DNA of 5,424 nt from DATLWR01 sp035576205 (GCA_035576205.1 DATLWR010000153.1:1-5424), one strand, 5' to 3'; positions 1 to 5,424 are shown, numbered from the stretch's first letter. A program made the numbers and translations. The notes: generated from the sequence alone by a model not told the origin.

Positions 1-140
1 TAGTGGACGGCATGCCCGCTCCATAAACGCCACCATTCGCCCGCGGCAATGGCCCCGCGGTCGTAGGGAAGATGGCCGGCGGCCGAAGCCGGCAGCAGCC
101 AGATGACGATACAGATCAATGCAAAGGCGATACCGGCCAT
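1..140 (-). CDS. rrtA: Rhombosortase, N-terminal 46 residues (partial, runs off the left edge)
   Basis: This is the beginning of a rhomboid-family intramembrane serine protease of the rhombosortase type, which cleaves proteins carrying a GlyGly-CTERM tail in the inner membrane. A hydrophobic first membrane segment covers about residues 3-20. Then come a short loop with Tyr26-Asp27-Arg28 and the motif GEWWRLWSGHAVH at residues 34-46. Trp37-Arg38 matches the WR motif of the rhomboid L1 loop, and His46 aligns with the first conserved His of GlpG transmembrane helix 2. The catalytic Ser and His lie beyond the window. The ATG at 140-138 is chosen because an AAGGAG ribosome-binding site lies 8 bases upstream. 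The gene follows the lipoprotein gene by 12 bases, and that gene ends in a GlyGly-CTERM tail, which strongly supports the call. An ordinary rhomboid protease is the alternative, but the GEWWR...GHxVH pattern and the neighbour favour rhombosortase. Confidence 0.85.
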   Translation of the reverse strand, partial: MAGIAFALICIVIWLLPASAAGHLPYDRGAIAAGEWWRLWSGHAVH

Positions 141-148
141 ACAGAAAG

Positions 149-154
149 CTCCTT
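149..154 (-). promoter_or_regulatory. Shine-Dalgarno site of the rhombosortase gene, overlapping the upstream stop codon
   Basis: On the minus strand the sequence reads TAAGGAGC. The AAGGAG overlaps the TAA stop of the lipoprotein gene and sits 8 bases before the rhombosortase ATG. This fixes the rhombosortase start and suggests that terminating ribosomes can re-initiate, so protease and substrate would be made together. Confidence 0.75.
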
Positions 155-992
155 ACGACAGGCGACGGGCGCCCCGTAGCGAAAAGGCGATCATGCCAGC
201 CATCAGCAGGCCGAACCAGCCAAGACTGCCGCCACCCTTGTAACCGGGTTTGTGCTCGATCTGGACGCTCCGGTTCTGCTTGATCCTTTCCTTGAATGCC
301 AGCAGCTCCTGCTCGAGGTTGGGCAACATCTTGGCTACAGCATCCTCGTAGCCTTTCTGTCTAGCCATGCGCGCCTCCTCCTGGTAGTTGACCATCGTGG
401 TGCTGCCCTTGATGGTGCTGACCCCCGGAGCCCGGAAGAGCATTTTGCGACTGGCGATATCGAACACCGAGGCGTCGACCATGGTCTGCGTGTCGTGTTG
501 GTCACCCTTGATGACGTAGGCACCGACAATCGTCCAGTAAAGCAGCGACAGCTTGTTGGGATCATCGAACTGGATCTGGTCGTACGAGATCAGTGCGATC
601 ACCTCGATGCCGAACATTCGGCCGACTTGCTCCAGATTATCGAAACCGCCGGCCGCCCGCAGATAAGCGGATGGAATGACCTCGATCTTGTCGATATAGG
701 GGTACTTCTCGAATACCATTTTGGCCCGGTTGAGCAGCTTGATCTTGGATTCTTCGGAGAGCGATGAATCGCCATGTCCTGACGAGGGGACAAAGGCGAT
801 ACCGACCCGGACAGGCAAGCGAAGATGGGTTACCGGTTCCTGTGACGGTGGCTCACTCGATTTCGGATAGAGGTAGTCGACCACGCTGCTGGCCTCATGC
901 TGCTTGTAGGCCGGTCCCCACATGCCGGTGGCACAGGAAGTCATGATCAATGATAACAGACATGCAATGCAGATGCGGATGATTGCTGACAT
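153..992 (-). CDS. Rhombotarget-type lipoprotein with C-terminal GlyGly-CTERM sorting tail
   Basis: This 279-residue protein has a lipoprotein signal peptide: Arg6, a hydrophobic stretch to about residue 17, and a lipobox-like Met-Thr-Ser-Cys with Cys20 as the lipidated residue. Ala21 at +2 is not an inner-membrane retention signal, so outer-membrane delivery is expected. The body (about 55-240) is alpha/beta and ends in a charged helix. The tail is a textbook GlyGly-CTERM: Gly253-Gly-Gly-Ser256, a hydrophobic helix at about 257-272, then Arg-Gly-Ala-Arg-Arg. The rhombosortase encoded next probably cuts at the glycines and frees the C-terminus from the inner membrane. The architecture fits the family I know as rhombotarget lipoprotein. 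The molecular role of the body is unknown to me. The ATG at 992-990 has a GGAGG site 9 bases upstream (1002-1006). A predicted promoter with an operator-like palindrome precedes it. Confidence 0.85.
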   Translation of the reverse strand: MSAIIRICIACLLSLIMTSCATGMWGPAYKQHEASSVVDYLYPKSSEPPSQEPVTHLRLPVRVGIAFVPSSGHGDSSLSEESKIKLLNRAKMVFEKYPYIDKIEVIPSAYLRAAGGFDNLEQVGRMFGIEVIALISYDQIQFDDPNKLSLLYWTIVGAYVIKGDQHDTQTMVDASVFDIASRKMLFRAPGVSTIKGSTTMVNYQEEARMARQKGYEDAVAKMLPNLEQELLAFKERIKQNRSVQIEHKPGYKGGGSLGWFGLLMAGMIAFSLRGARRLS

Positions 993-1024
993 ATATGTCC
1001 CCCTCCGTAAGTCGATGGAAAGAG

Positions 1025-1053
1025 ATGTTAGTTGATATCATCAACTGTTTCAA
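1025..1053 (-). promoter_or_regulatory. Predicted sigma70-type promoter for the lipoprotein-rhombosortase operon
   Basis: On the minus strand a -35 box TTGAAA (1053-1048, 5 of 6 consensus) is separated by exactly 17 bases from a -10 box TAACAT (1030-1025, 4 of 6). Transcription would start near 1018, leaving a leader of about 25 bases that contains the GGAGG ribosome-binding site. The spacer carries a perfect inverted repeat, listed separately. The boxes were matched by eye and have no experimental support. Confidence 0.5.
1030..1046. promoter_or_regulatory. Perfect 7-3-7 inverted repeat, candidate operator
   Basis: AGTTGAT-ATC-ATCAACT is a perfect 7-base inverted repeat around a 3-base centre. 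It fills nearly all of the spacer between the predicted -35 and -10 boxes of the leftward promoter and shares one base with the -10 box. A repressor bound here would block RNA polymerase. No regulator gene is visible in the window, so the binding protein is unknown. Confidence 0.45.
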
Positions 1054-1102
1054 GGGGGTGACAAGCTCCTGGTTCCAAATTCATTGCCGAGAAACGTTTG
1101 AA

Positions 1103-1130
1103 TTGGTCGCGAACCCAGGCAGGGGATAAT
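1103..1130 (+). promoter_or_regulatory. Possible promoter for the secreted protein gene at 1208
   Basis: A good -10 box, GATAAT (1125-1130, 5 of 6 consensus), lies 16 bases after a weak -35 box, TTGGTC (1103-1108, 3 of 6). Transcription would start near 1137, giving a leader of about 70 bases before the ATG at 1208. It does not overlap the leftward promoter. The weak -35 box makes this tentative. Confidence 0.35.
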
Positions 1131-1207
1131 TTTCGCTTTCGGTCTGCCGGTTCCATTGCCATGATGGCCATGGGTGGAGGAGATTCATTGCTCGGACGGA
1201 GAATTGG

Positions 1208-1873
1208 ATGGGACGGATGAAGTGTTTCCACTGGCTGTTGTTCGCGAGTGTCTGCGCCGGATTTTCCACCCCTGCTTTGGCCAGCGAGCTGCCGGCGCGT
1301 ATCGAGGCGGATGCCATTGCCATCACGAACGCGGCGCTGGCATCGAATCCGAAAACCCTCGACCGGGTTTACCGCAAGACGCTGGCCGAGGTCCGCTTGC
1401 TGCATGAAACCCTGGTCGGCAAGCCATTTGACGAGCGCCATGCGCGCGAAGTGAGTCAGGCATTCTCCTGGCTGCAGCTGGTGTCGATCAACCAGAAAAA
1501 CGGCTCGATGATCGGTGCGGCCATTGCCGCCAACCAGCTCAGTGCCGAGATGATCCGTTTCCAGCACTCCGGTTCAAAGAAAAGCTGGGATACCCACTGG
1601 CTCGGCTACCTCGGCCGCGAACTGATGCTGTTGACCATGGAGGATGCGAACCTCAACTCCGAGCTGCTGGCGTCACGCATGAGCGATGCGGTGAGCACCT
1701 GGCAACGGCTGCGGCTGGAGATTATCAAGAATTTCCGCGATAAGCCGTTGGTCGAGGAGGGGGATGCATTGTTCCGGCGAATGGGTTTGGGCGGTACGCC
1801 TGACGTTCTGATCCGCCAGGGCAAGGATCTGGCGGCGTTTGCCGAAAAGCTGAGTGCCCAACTGGAAGGTTGA
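1208..1873 (+). CDS. Secreted (periplasmic) helix-rich protein of unknown function
   Basis: I do not recognise this 221-residue protein. It begins with a Sec-type signal peptide: Arg3 and Lys5, a hydrophobic core at about 9-20, and Ala23-Leu24-Ala25 before the likely cut at Ser26. The mature part (about 196 residues) looks almost wholly alpha-helical, with heptad-like spacing at about 29-70, 79-118, 125-165 and 200-220, which suggests a helical bundle. It has no cysteine, no CxxCH haem motif and no further membrane segment. The ATG at 1208 is preferred because GGAG (1198-1201) lies 6 bases upstream; Met4 is an alternative start giving the same mature protein. It is divergent from the lipoprotein gene and convergent with cmoB, so it appears to be a single-gene unit, and context gives no function. 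A real coding region is likely from the clean signal peptide and ribosome-binding site. Confidence 0.75.
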   Translation: MGRMKCFHWLLFASVCAGFSTPALASELPARIEADAIAITNAALASNPKTLDRVYRKTLAEVRLLHETLVGKPFDERHAREVSQAFSWLQLVSINQKNGSMIGAAIAANQLSAEMIRFQHSGSKKSWDTHWLGYLGRELMLLTMEDANLNSELLASRMSDAVSTWQRLRLEIIKNFRDKPLVEEGDALFRRMGLGGTPDVLIRQGKDLAAFAEKLSAQLEG

Positions 1874-2845
1874 TCAGGCCGAGTTGGCGACCAAGATGGC
1901 GCGGAGGGGAGCCGGATAGCCCTCGACGGTTCGCTGCGGGTCCTGCGGATCGAGAAAATCGGCTAGCGATTCGAATTGCATCCAGTCGGTACGCCGCTGT
2001 TCGCCGCTTGTCGTCGTCGATACATCGACCAGCCGCACATCGGTGAAGCCGGCCCGCCGGAGCCACCCCTCCAGCATGGCGACCGAGGGGATAAACCAGA
2101 CGTTGCGCATCTTCGCATAGCGTTCCCCGGGAACCAGACAGGTCGTCGCATCGCCCTCGACCACCAGTGTCTCCAGAACCAGCTCGCCGCCGGGCCTGAG
2201 CAGCTCCTTCAGTTGCAGCAGATGATCGATCGGCGAGCGGCGGTGGTAGAGGATGCCCATCGAAAAGACGGTATCGAAGCAGGCCATGTTCGCCGGCAGA
2301 TCGTCGATGCCGATCGGCCAGTGCTGTACGGCTTCGTCCTGTACGAAGTGCTGGATGGCCCGGAACTGCATGGCGAACAGGGGTGTGGGGTCGATGCCGG
2401 CCACGAATGCAGCACCTGCGCCGCGCATGCGCCAGCTGTGGTAGCCGGAGCCGCAGCCGACATCGAGTACGGTGCGGCCGGCAAGCGGTGCGATGGCATC
2501 CTGCAGCCGATTCCATTTCCAGTCCGAGCGCCACTCCGTATCGATGTGGATGCCGAACAGTTCGAACGGTCCCTTGCGCCACGGATGCAGCTTTCGCAAT
2601 GCAGCTTCGGTGCGGGCAAGCTCGTCGGCGCTGCAGTCGGCAGCTTCACCGATGCGTACCGCATCACGGTTCAAATCGATGGAACAGCCGGGCTTTGCCG
2701 GCAGTTCGTCCAGTACCTGTTGCCAGCGGGGATAATCGCCATGCGCCTCAACCCGTTGCCAGGCATTCGCAACCGTGGCGGCCAGTGTCTCGGCATGGTG
2801 GCTTAACGCGGTGCCGCGCAGCAACACCGGCAGGTCGGTATTCAC
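1874..2845 (-). CDS. cmoB: tRNA U34 carboxymethyltransferase CmoB
   Basis: CmoB transfers the carboxymethyl group of carboxy-S-adenosylmethionine (Cx-SAM) to 5-hydroxyuridine at tRNA position 34, giving cmo5U and wider wobble decoding. The SAM-type fold shows motif I LDVGCGSGYH at 127-136, then GIDPTPLF at 150-157 and FDTVFSMGILYHRRSP at 190-205. Lys91 (in PWRKGPF), Tyr200 and Arg315 fall at the same numbers as the Cx-SAM carboxylate-contacting residues known in E. coli CmoB. The start is taken as GTG at 2845-2843, overlapping the cmoA stop in GTGA. This gives 323 residues, the E. coli length. A longer in-frame reading to 2929 would run well into cmoA and has no homologous sequence. There is no clear ribosome-binding site, so translation is probably coupled to cmoA. 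Its stop abuts that of the convergent gene. Confidence 0.96.
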   Translation of the reverse strand: MNTDLPVLLRGTALSHHAETLAATVANAWQRVEAHGDYPRWQQVLDELPAKPGCSIDLNRDAVRIGEAADCSADELARTEAALRKLHPWRKGPFELFGIHIDTEWRSDWKWNRLQDAIAPLAGRTVLDVGCGSGYHSWRMRGAGAAFVAGIDPTPLFAMQFRAIQHFVQDEAVQHWPIGIDDLPANMACFDTVFSMGILYHRRSPIDHLLQLKELLRPGGELVLETLVVEGDATTCLVPGERYAKMRNVWFIPSVAMLEGWLRRAGFTDVRLVDVSTTTSGEQRRTDWMQFESLADFLDPQDPQRTVEGYPAPLRAILVANSA

Positions 2846-3561
2846 TTGAATGCGATGATCGAAGCGAAGTTGAAGCACTGGAACCAGGGGAAGACCCGCG
2901 CGAAGCCGGCCGATCCCAGCCGGCGGCAATGGCTCTGCACTGTTTCCGGCACCAGCACGTTCTCCAGCGCCGTGCGCTTCTGGCTGATCTCCAGCTCCGA
3001 ATAACCCTGCGCTCGCTTGAATGCGTGATGCAGTCGGATCTGCGCCTGCTCCTCAACCGTATCGTCGAAGCTGATCTTTTCGGAGAGCAGCAGTACGCCG
3101 CCCGGCTTCATCCCCTGGTGGATGCGCCGCAGCAGCTCCTGGCGCTTGGGGCGCGGGATGAACTGCAGCGTGAAGTTGAGCACCACCAGCGATGCTCCCT
3201 CGACGGCGACATCGCAGGCGTCGGCACAGACCAGCTCGACCGGCGTGGTCGCATCGTCCAGCGCCAGATTCTCCCGGCAGCGCTGTAGCATCGCCTCGGA
3301 GTTGTCGACGCCGACGATTTGGCAGCCACGTCCCTCCGCCGCATGGCGCATGGCCAGCGTCGCTGCCCCCAGCGAACAGCCGAGGTCGTAAAGGCGACTG
3401 TCGGGCTGGGCATGTTCGCGGGCGATCAGGCCGATCATCGAGAGTGTCAGCTCGTAGCCGGGGACCGAGCGGCGGATCATATCGTTGAACACGGCCGCCA
3501 CCGCCTCGTTGAAGGCGAACTCGGCCGGCGGCAGCGGCAGCGAAAACAGCGTGTCTTTCAT
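2842..3561 (-). CDS. cmoA: Carboxy-S-adenosyl-L-methionine synthase CmoA
   Basis: CmoA makes Cx-SAM from S-adenosylmethionine and prephenate, the donor used by CmoB. The 239-residue protein closely follows E. coli CmoA (247 residues). It has KDTLFS at the N-terminus, RSVPGYE at 31-37, motif I YDLGCSLGAAT at 58-68, VDNSEAM at 85-91, VLNFTLQF at 127-134, FKRAQGYSELEISQKR at 181-196 and WFQCFNF at 226-232. Arg196 corresponds to E. coli Arg199, which contacts the Cx-SAM carboxylate. The ATG at 3561-3559 is preferred because it gives the family N-terminus (MKDTLFS against MSHRDTLFS). A TTG three codons upstream (3570-3568) is possible. Neither start has a strong ribosome-binding site. The gene is the first of a two-gene operon and overlaps cmoB by 4 bases. 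The 123-base spacer shared with the divergent sixA shows no convincing leftward promoter. Confidence 0.96.
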   Translation of the reverse strand: MKDTLFSLPLPPAEFAFNEAVAAVFNDMIRRSVPGYELTLSMIGLIAREHAQPDSRLYDLGCSLGAATLAMRHAAEGRGCQIVGVDNSEAMLQRCRENLALDDATTPVELVCADACDVAVEGASLVVLNFTLQFIPRPKRQELLRRIHQGMKPGGVLLLSEKISFDDTVEEQAQIRLHHAFKRAQGYSELEISQKRTALENVLVPETVQSHCRRLGSAGFARVFPWFQCFNFASIIAFK

Positions 3562-3667
3562 CGCCGGCAATCATGCAGCATGGCTGTCGCCCTTGCCACC
3601 GGTGAAACTCCCGGATTTGTGACGGTTCGGCGGCCGGACAGACAAAGGTGGAAAATGACATCCGCAG

Positions 3668-3684
3668 GTGGCTACACTAGCCAC
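3668..3684. repeat. Perfect 7-3-7 inverted repeat touching the sixA start codon
   Basis: GTGGCTA-CAC-TAGCCAC is a perfect inverted repeat whose last base is immediately before the sixA ATG at 3685. In RNA it would form a stable 7-base-pair stem with a 3-base loop. It would enclose most of the only nearby Shine-Dalgarno-like sequence (AGGTGG, 3666-3671), so it could limit ribosome access. As DNA it could instead be a protein-binding site between the divergent sixA and cmoA genes. It is not a terminator, since no T run follows. Confidence 0.5.
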
Positions 3685-4194
3685 ATGCGAACCATTCTTG
3701 TCATCCGCCACGGCGTGGCGCTCGATCGCGTCGATGCGGCGATCTACAGCGTCGCCGATGGCGACAGGCCGCTGACTCGCGACGGTATCCGCAAGATGAA
3801 AAAGACGGTGCGCGGCCTGAAAGTGGTCAGTCCGAAACTGAAGATGATCATCACCAGCCCATTCCTGCGCGCCAAGCAGACTGCCGAGCTGGTCGCCGAA
3901 GCGTATCCGAAGGCGAAGGTGGTTGTTTCCGAACTGCTGATTCCGGGACAGCCCCCCGAGATGCTGCTGAAGTTCCTCAGCCAGTTCAAATCGCAGGAGC
4001 CGCTCGCCATTGTCGGCCATGAGCCGGATCTGAGCGTCTGGGCCGGCTGGGCGGTGACCGGCAAGCAGCGGTCGCTGTTCGAGCTAAAGAAGGGCGGTGT
4101 CTGCCAGCTGCTGTTCGACGACGATCTGGCCGCCGGCAAAGCGGTGCAGGGCTGGCTGCTGACACCGGCCCAACTGCGCCAGCTTGGCGGCTGA
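3685..4194 (+). CDS. sixA: Phosphohistidine phosphatase SixA (histidine phosphatase superfamily)
   Basis: This 169-residue cytoplasmic protein belongs to the RHG-type histidine phosphatases. Arg8-His9-Gly10 holds the catalytic His9, which takes the phosphoryl group. Further family landmarks are RPLTRDG at 28-34, ITSPFLRAKQTAE at 56-68 with Arg62, and VGHEPDL at 110-116 with the second histidine His112. SixA removes phosphate from phosphohistidine; in E. coli it has been linked to the HPt domain of ArcB and to the nitrogen phosphotransferase system. The ATG at 3685 matches the short family N-terminus before the RHG motif. An in-frame ATG at 3655 would add 10 residues and has GGTGG only 3 bases upstream, so it is less likely but not excluded. 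A hairpin directly precedes the chosen start. The gene overlaps the following CHAD gene by 11 bases. The true substrate here is not shown by the sequence. Confidence 0.9.
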   Translation: MRTILVIRHGVALDRVDAAIYSVADGDRPLTRDGIRKMKKTVRGLKVVSPKLKMIITSPFLRAKQTAELVAEAYPKAKVVVSELLIPGQPPEMLLKFLSQFKSQEPLAIVGHEPDLSVWAGWAVTGKQRSLFELKKGGVCQLLFDDDLAAGKAVQGWLLTPAQLRQLGG

Positions 4195-5035
4195 TTCCGG
4201 CAAACACCTGCTTCGCACCGCCGCCGGCAGGGCGGCGCGTTCGTATTTCGAGCATCTGATCCGGCAGGCCGATGCGGCCTGCGAGCGTCTGCACGATCCC
4301 GCCGACAGCGAAGCCCTGCACGATTTCCGCGTCGCCATCCGCCGCAGCCGGAGCTGGCTGAAAGCGTTCAACGATTATGTTGGCATCGATGAAAAGGAAC
4401 TGCGCCGGCTGCGCACGCTGGCACGGCGCAGCAATGACGCCCGCGATGCCGAGATCGCCCTGATGTGGTTGCAGCGGTTAGGTGAGGGGCTCGATGTCGC
4501 AAAGCAGCTTGAGGATTTCGAGCAGCGACGCGATAGGGCTTATGCGGAGATTCGCGAGCTTGTCGAGGCGGAATGGCCGAAGCTCTCCGTGAAGCTGTCG
4601 GCCGAGGCCGGGTATCATCACGACGGTCCGCCGTTTTCCGGTATCGCGCTGGAGCAAGCGACGTCGGCGCACAGTAATCTCGCCGCCTGTCTCGAGCATG
4701 TGCATCGGCTTGCCGACATCGAGGCGATACACCGGGCGCGCATCGCGGCCAAACGATTGAGATATTTGCTGGAGCCGTTCCGCGATGTGGTGAAGGAAGT
4801 GGATGGTGCGGTGGAGCTGCTGAAACAGGTGCAGGACGATTTCGGTGATCTGCACGATTTGCACCTGCTGCTGGAGTCGCTTGCCACAGGCAAGGGATCC
4901 AAGACGCTGGTTGATCGCATTGAGGGCGAAAAGCAGGAGCGGTTCAAGGTGATTCATCACCGTTATCTCGGCGCTACCGAAAACGATTTTATGGGACGTC
5001 TCGGCGATGCCATCGCCTACTTGCACGCGGTCTGA
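4184..5035 (+). CDS. CHAD-domain protein (predicted polyphosphate-binding)
   Basis: CHAD is an all-helical domain with conserved histidines and basic residues forming a positive surface that binds inorganic polyphosphate. The 283-residue protein is essentially one domain with two related halves. The first half has His46-Asp-Phe-Arg49-Val-Ala-Ile-Arg53-Arg, and the second has His183-Arg-Ala-Arg186-Ile-Ala-Ala-Lys190-Arg-Leu-Arg193-Tyr. The signature LLKQVQDDFGDLHD follows at 212-225. There is no CYTH domain, signal peptide or membrane segment, so it is a stand-alone cytoplasmic CHAD protein. The start is a TTG at 4184 inside the end of sixA; no in-frame ATG or GTG lies near the domain start and there is no clear ribosome-binding site. 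The 11-base overlap implies translation coupled to sixA. CHAD genes are commonly found near sixA or polyphosphate enzymes. The exact role is unproven. Confidence 0.88.
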   Translation: MAADSGKHLLRTAAGRAARSYFEHLIRQADAACERLHDPADSEALHDFRVAIRRSRSWLKAFNDYVGIDEKELRRLRTLARRSNDARDAEIALMWLQRLGEGLDVAKQLEDFEQRRDRAYAEIRELVEAEWPKLSVKLSAEAGYHHDGPPFSGIALEQATSAHSNLAACLEHVHRLADIEAIHRARIAAKRLRYLLEPFRDVVKEVDGAVELLKQVQDDFGDLHDLHLLLESLATGKGSKTLVDRIEGEKQERFKVIHHRYLGATENDFMGRLGDAIAYLHAV

Positions 5036-5048
5036 ATTCACAATATAG

Positions 5049-5408
5049 ATGGATGTCAGCAAGGCTATTCGTCAGTTGGAATATGCTCTTCAGGAAGTTC
5101 GGGGGGATCTAGTTCAGTCGGCCGGACACCAGTCGGTCTGTTCCATTCATAAACATGGAAGTCCGTCCGATTTCCTGAAATATAGTGAAGGCAAGGAATT
5201 TATTGTCCGCAAGGTCATAAGTCTGTTGAACAGGCAGGCCAGCGAGGCCGAGTTAGCCAGCTTTTTGTCCGAAAATGAGGTCAAATTCAATCGGTACAAA
5301 TCATCCGAATTGACTTCTTCTTCCGCGTGGCAGGCCTATGCGGATGGTGGACTTGATGGTATTGAGCTGACAAAAAGGTTGCTCGAAATCCCTGGCAAAT
5401 TGATATAA
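5049..5408 (+). CDS. Small hypothetical protein, 119 residues, lower GC than its neighbours
   Basis: I do not recognise this protein. It is soluble and probably alpha-helical: helices are likely at about 3-24, 41-63, 66-83 and 92-113, with a charged middle and no signal peptide or membrane segment. A short Cys31-x2-His34-x-His36 cluster is present but too small to call a metal site. The ATG at 5049 lies 13 bases after the CHAD stop, without a Shine-Dalgarno sequence, so expression may depend on read-through from sixA-CHAD. A weak TATAGA hexamer at 5044-5049 overlaps the start. Hand counting gives about 48% GC over 5101-5400, against about 65-73% in sampled parts of the CHAD gene, and codon use follows that shift. 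This could mean recent transfer or a weakly expressed lineage-specific gene. The frame is open throughout and ends in TAA, so a real gene is likely but not certain. Confidence 0.6.
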   Translation: MDVSKAIRQLEYALQEVRGDLVQSAGHQSVCSIHKHGSPSDFLKYSEGKEFIVRKVISLLNRQASEAELASFLSENEVKFNRYKSSELTSSSAWQAYADGGLDGIELTKRLLEIPGKLI

Positions 5409-5424
5409 ATCAATGTGTAAGGTC

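Noticed and set aside
1247..1258. Possible lipobox around Cys16 of the protein at 1208
   Set aside because: The residue before the Cys is Val, which does not fit the lipobox, while an Ala-Leu-Ala signal peptidase I site follows at 23-25.
1028..1567. Open frame on the minus strand upstream of the lipoprotein gene
   Set aside because: It is antisense to the signal-peptide protein at 1208 and crosses the predicted divergent promoters; no ribosome-binding site or family match.
1725..2582. Open frame on the minus strand, alternative frame of cmoB
   Set aside because: It is rich in Arg, His and Pro with no domain, and cmoB explains the same strand.
1976..2806. Long open frame on the plus strand within cmoB
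   Set aside because: It is antisense to cmoB, which is certain from its motifs. The translation is low-complexity, has no recognisable motif, and reflects high-GC code.
2383..3288. Open frame of about 300 codons on the plus strand across the cmoA-cmoB junction
   Set aside because: The translation is rich in Arg, Ser and Cys, typical of an out-of-frame reading, and it opposes two well-identified genes.
3319..3684. Upstream in-frame extension of sixA
   Set aside because: It is antisense to cmoA and would put over 120 unrelated residues before the RHG motif, which family members carry at the extreme N-terminus.
5033..5040. TGAATTCA palindrome overlapping the CHAD stop
   Set aside because: Eight bases with no loop or T run; expected by chance and too short for a terminator.
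5139..5156. Cys-x2-His-x-His cluster in the last gene as a zinc or haem site
   Set aside because: Only three candidate ligands in a short stretch and no family pattern, so no metal-binding call is made.

Overview
The window looks like an ordinary chromosomal stretch from a GC-rich proteobacterium. A cmoA-cmoB pair, a rhombosortase with a GlyGly-CTERM lipoprotein target, and a SixA/CHAD pair together suggest a gammaproteobacterium or a close relative such as a zetaproteobacterium. I cannot name a genus. Coding density is very high: genes overlap or abut, and only two spacers exceed 100 bases. I see no tRNA, rRNA, insertion sequence, CRISPR array or phage gene.

Left block (1-992, minus strand). 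A two-gene transcript encodes a lipoprotein with a GlyGly-CTERM tail, followed after 12 bases by the start of a rhombosortase that runs off the left edge. This reads as an intramembrane protease next to its own substrate. The lipoprotein is probably exported, lipidated at Cys20, held by its C-terminal transmembrane tail, and then cut near the Gly-Gly-Gly.

Divergent spacer (993-1207). It holds a plausible sigma70-type promoter for each direction. The leftward promoter has a perfect 7-3-7 inverted repeat in its 17-base spacer, a good candidate operator. To the right, 1208-1873 (plus) encodes a small secreted, helix-rich protein that I do not recognise. Its stop codon directly abuts that of the convergent cmoB.

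Centre (1874-3561, minus strand). cmoA then cmoB overlap by 4 bases (GTGA). CmoA makes carboxy-S-adenosylmethionine, and CmoB uses it to turn 5-hydroxyuridine into 5-oxyacetyluridine (cmo5U) at wobble position 34 of tRNAs. All the carboxylate-recognition residues I know from the E. coli enzymes are present.

Right block (3685-5408, plus strand). sixA (histidine phosphatase superfamily) overlaps a CHAD-domain gene by 11 bases, and a 119-residue unknown protein follows 13 bases later. A perfect 7-3-7 hairpin ends on the base before the sixA start codon. SixA points to phosphohistidine turnover and CHAD to polyphosphate binding. The last gene is clearly poorer in GC (about 48% over 5101-5400 by hand count) than its neighbours.

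The points most worth a second look are the rhombosortase/dedicated-substrate pair with its putative operator, the hairpin at the sixA start, the SixA-CHAD coupling, and the two unrecognised proteins.
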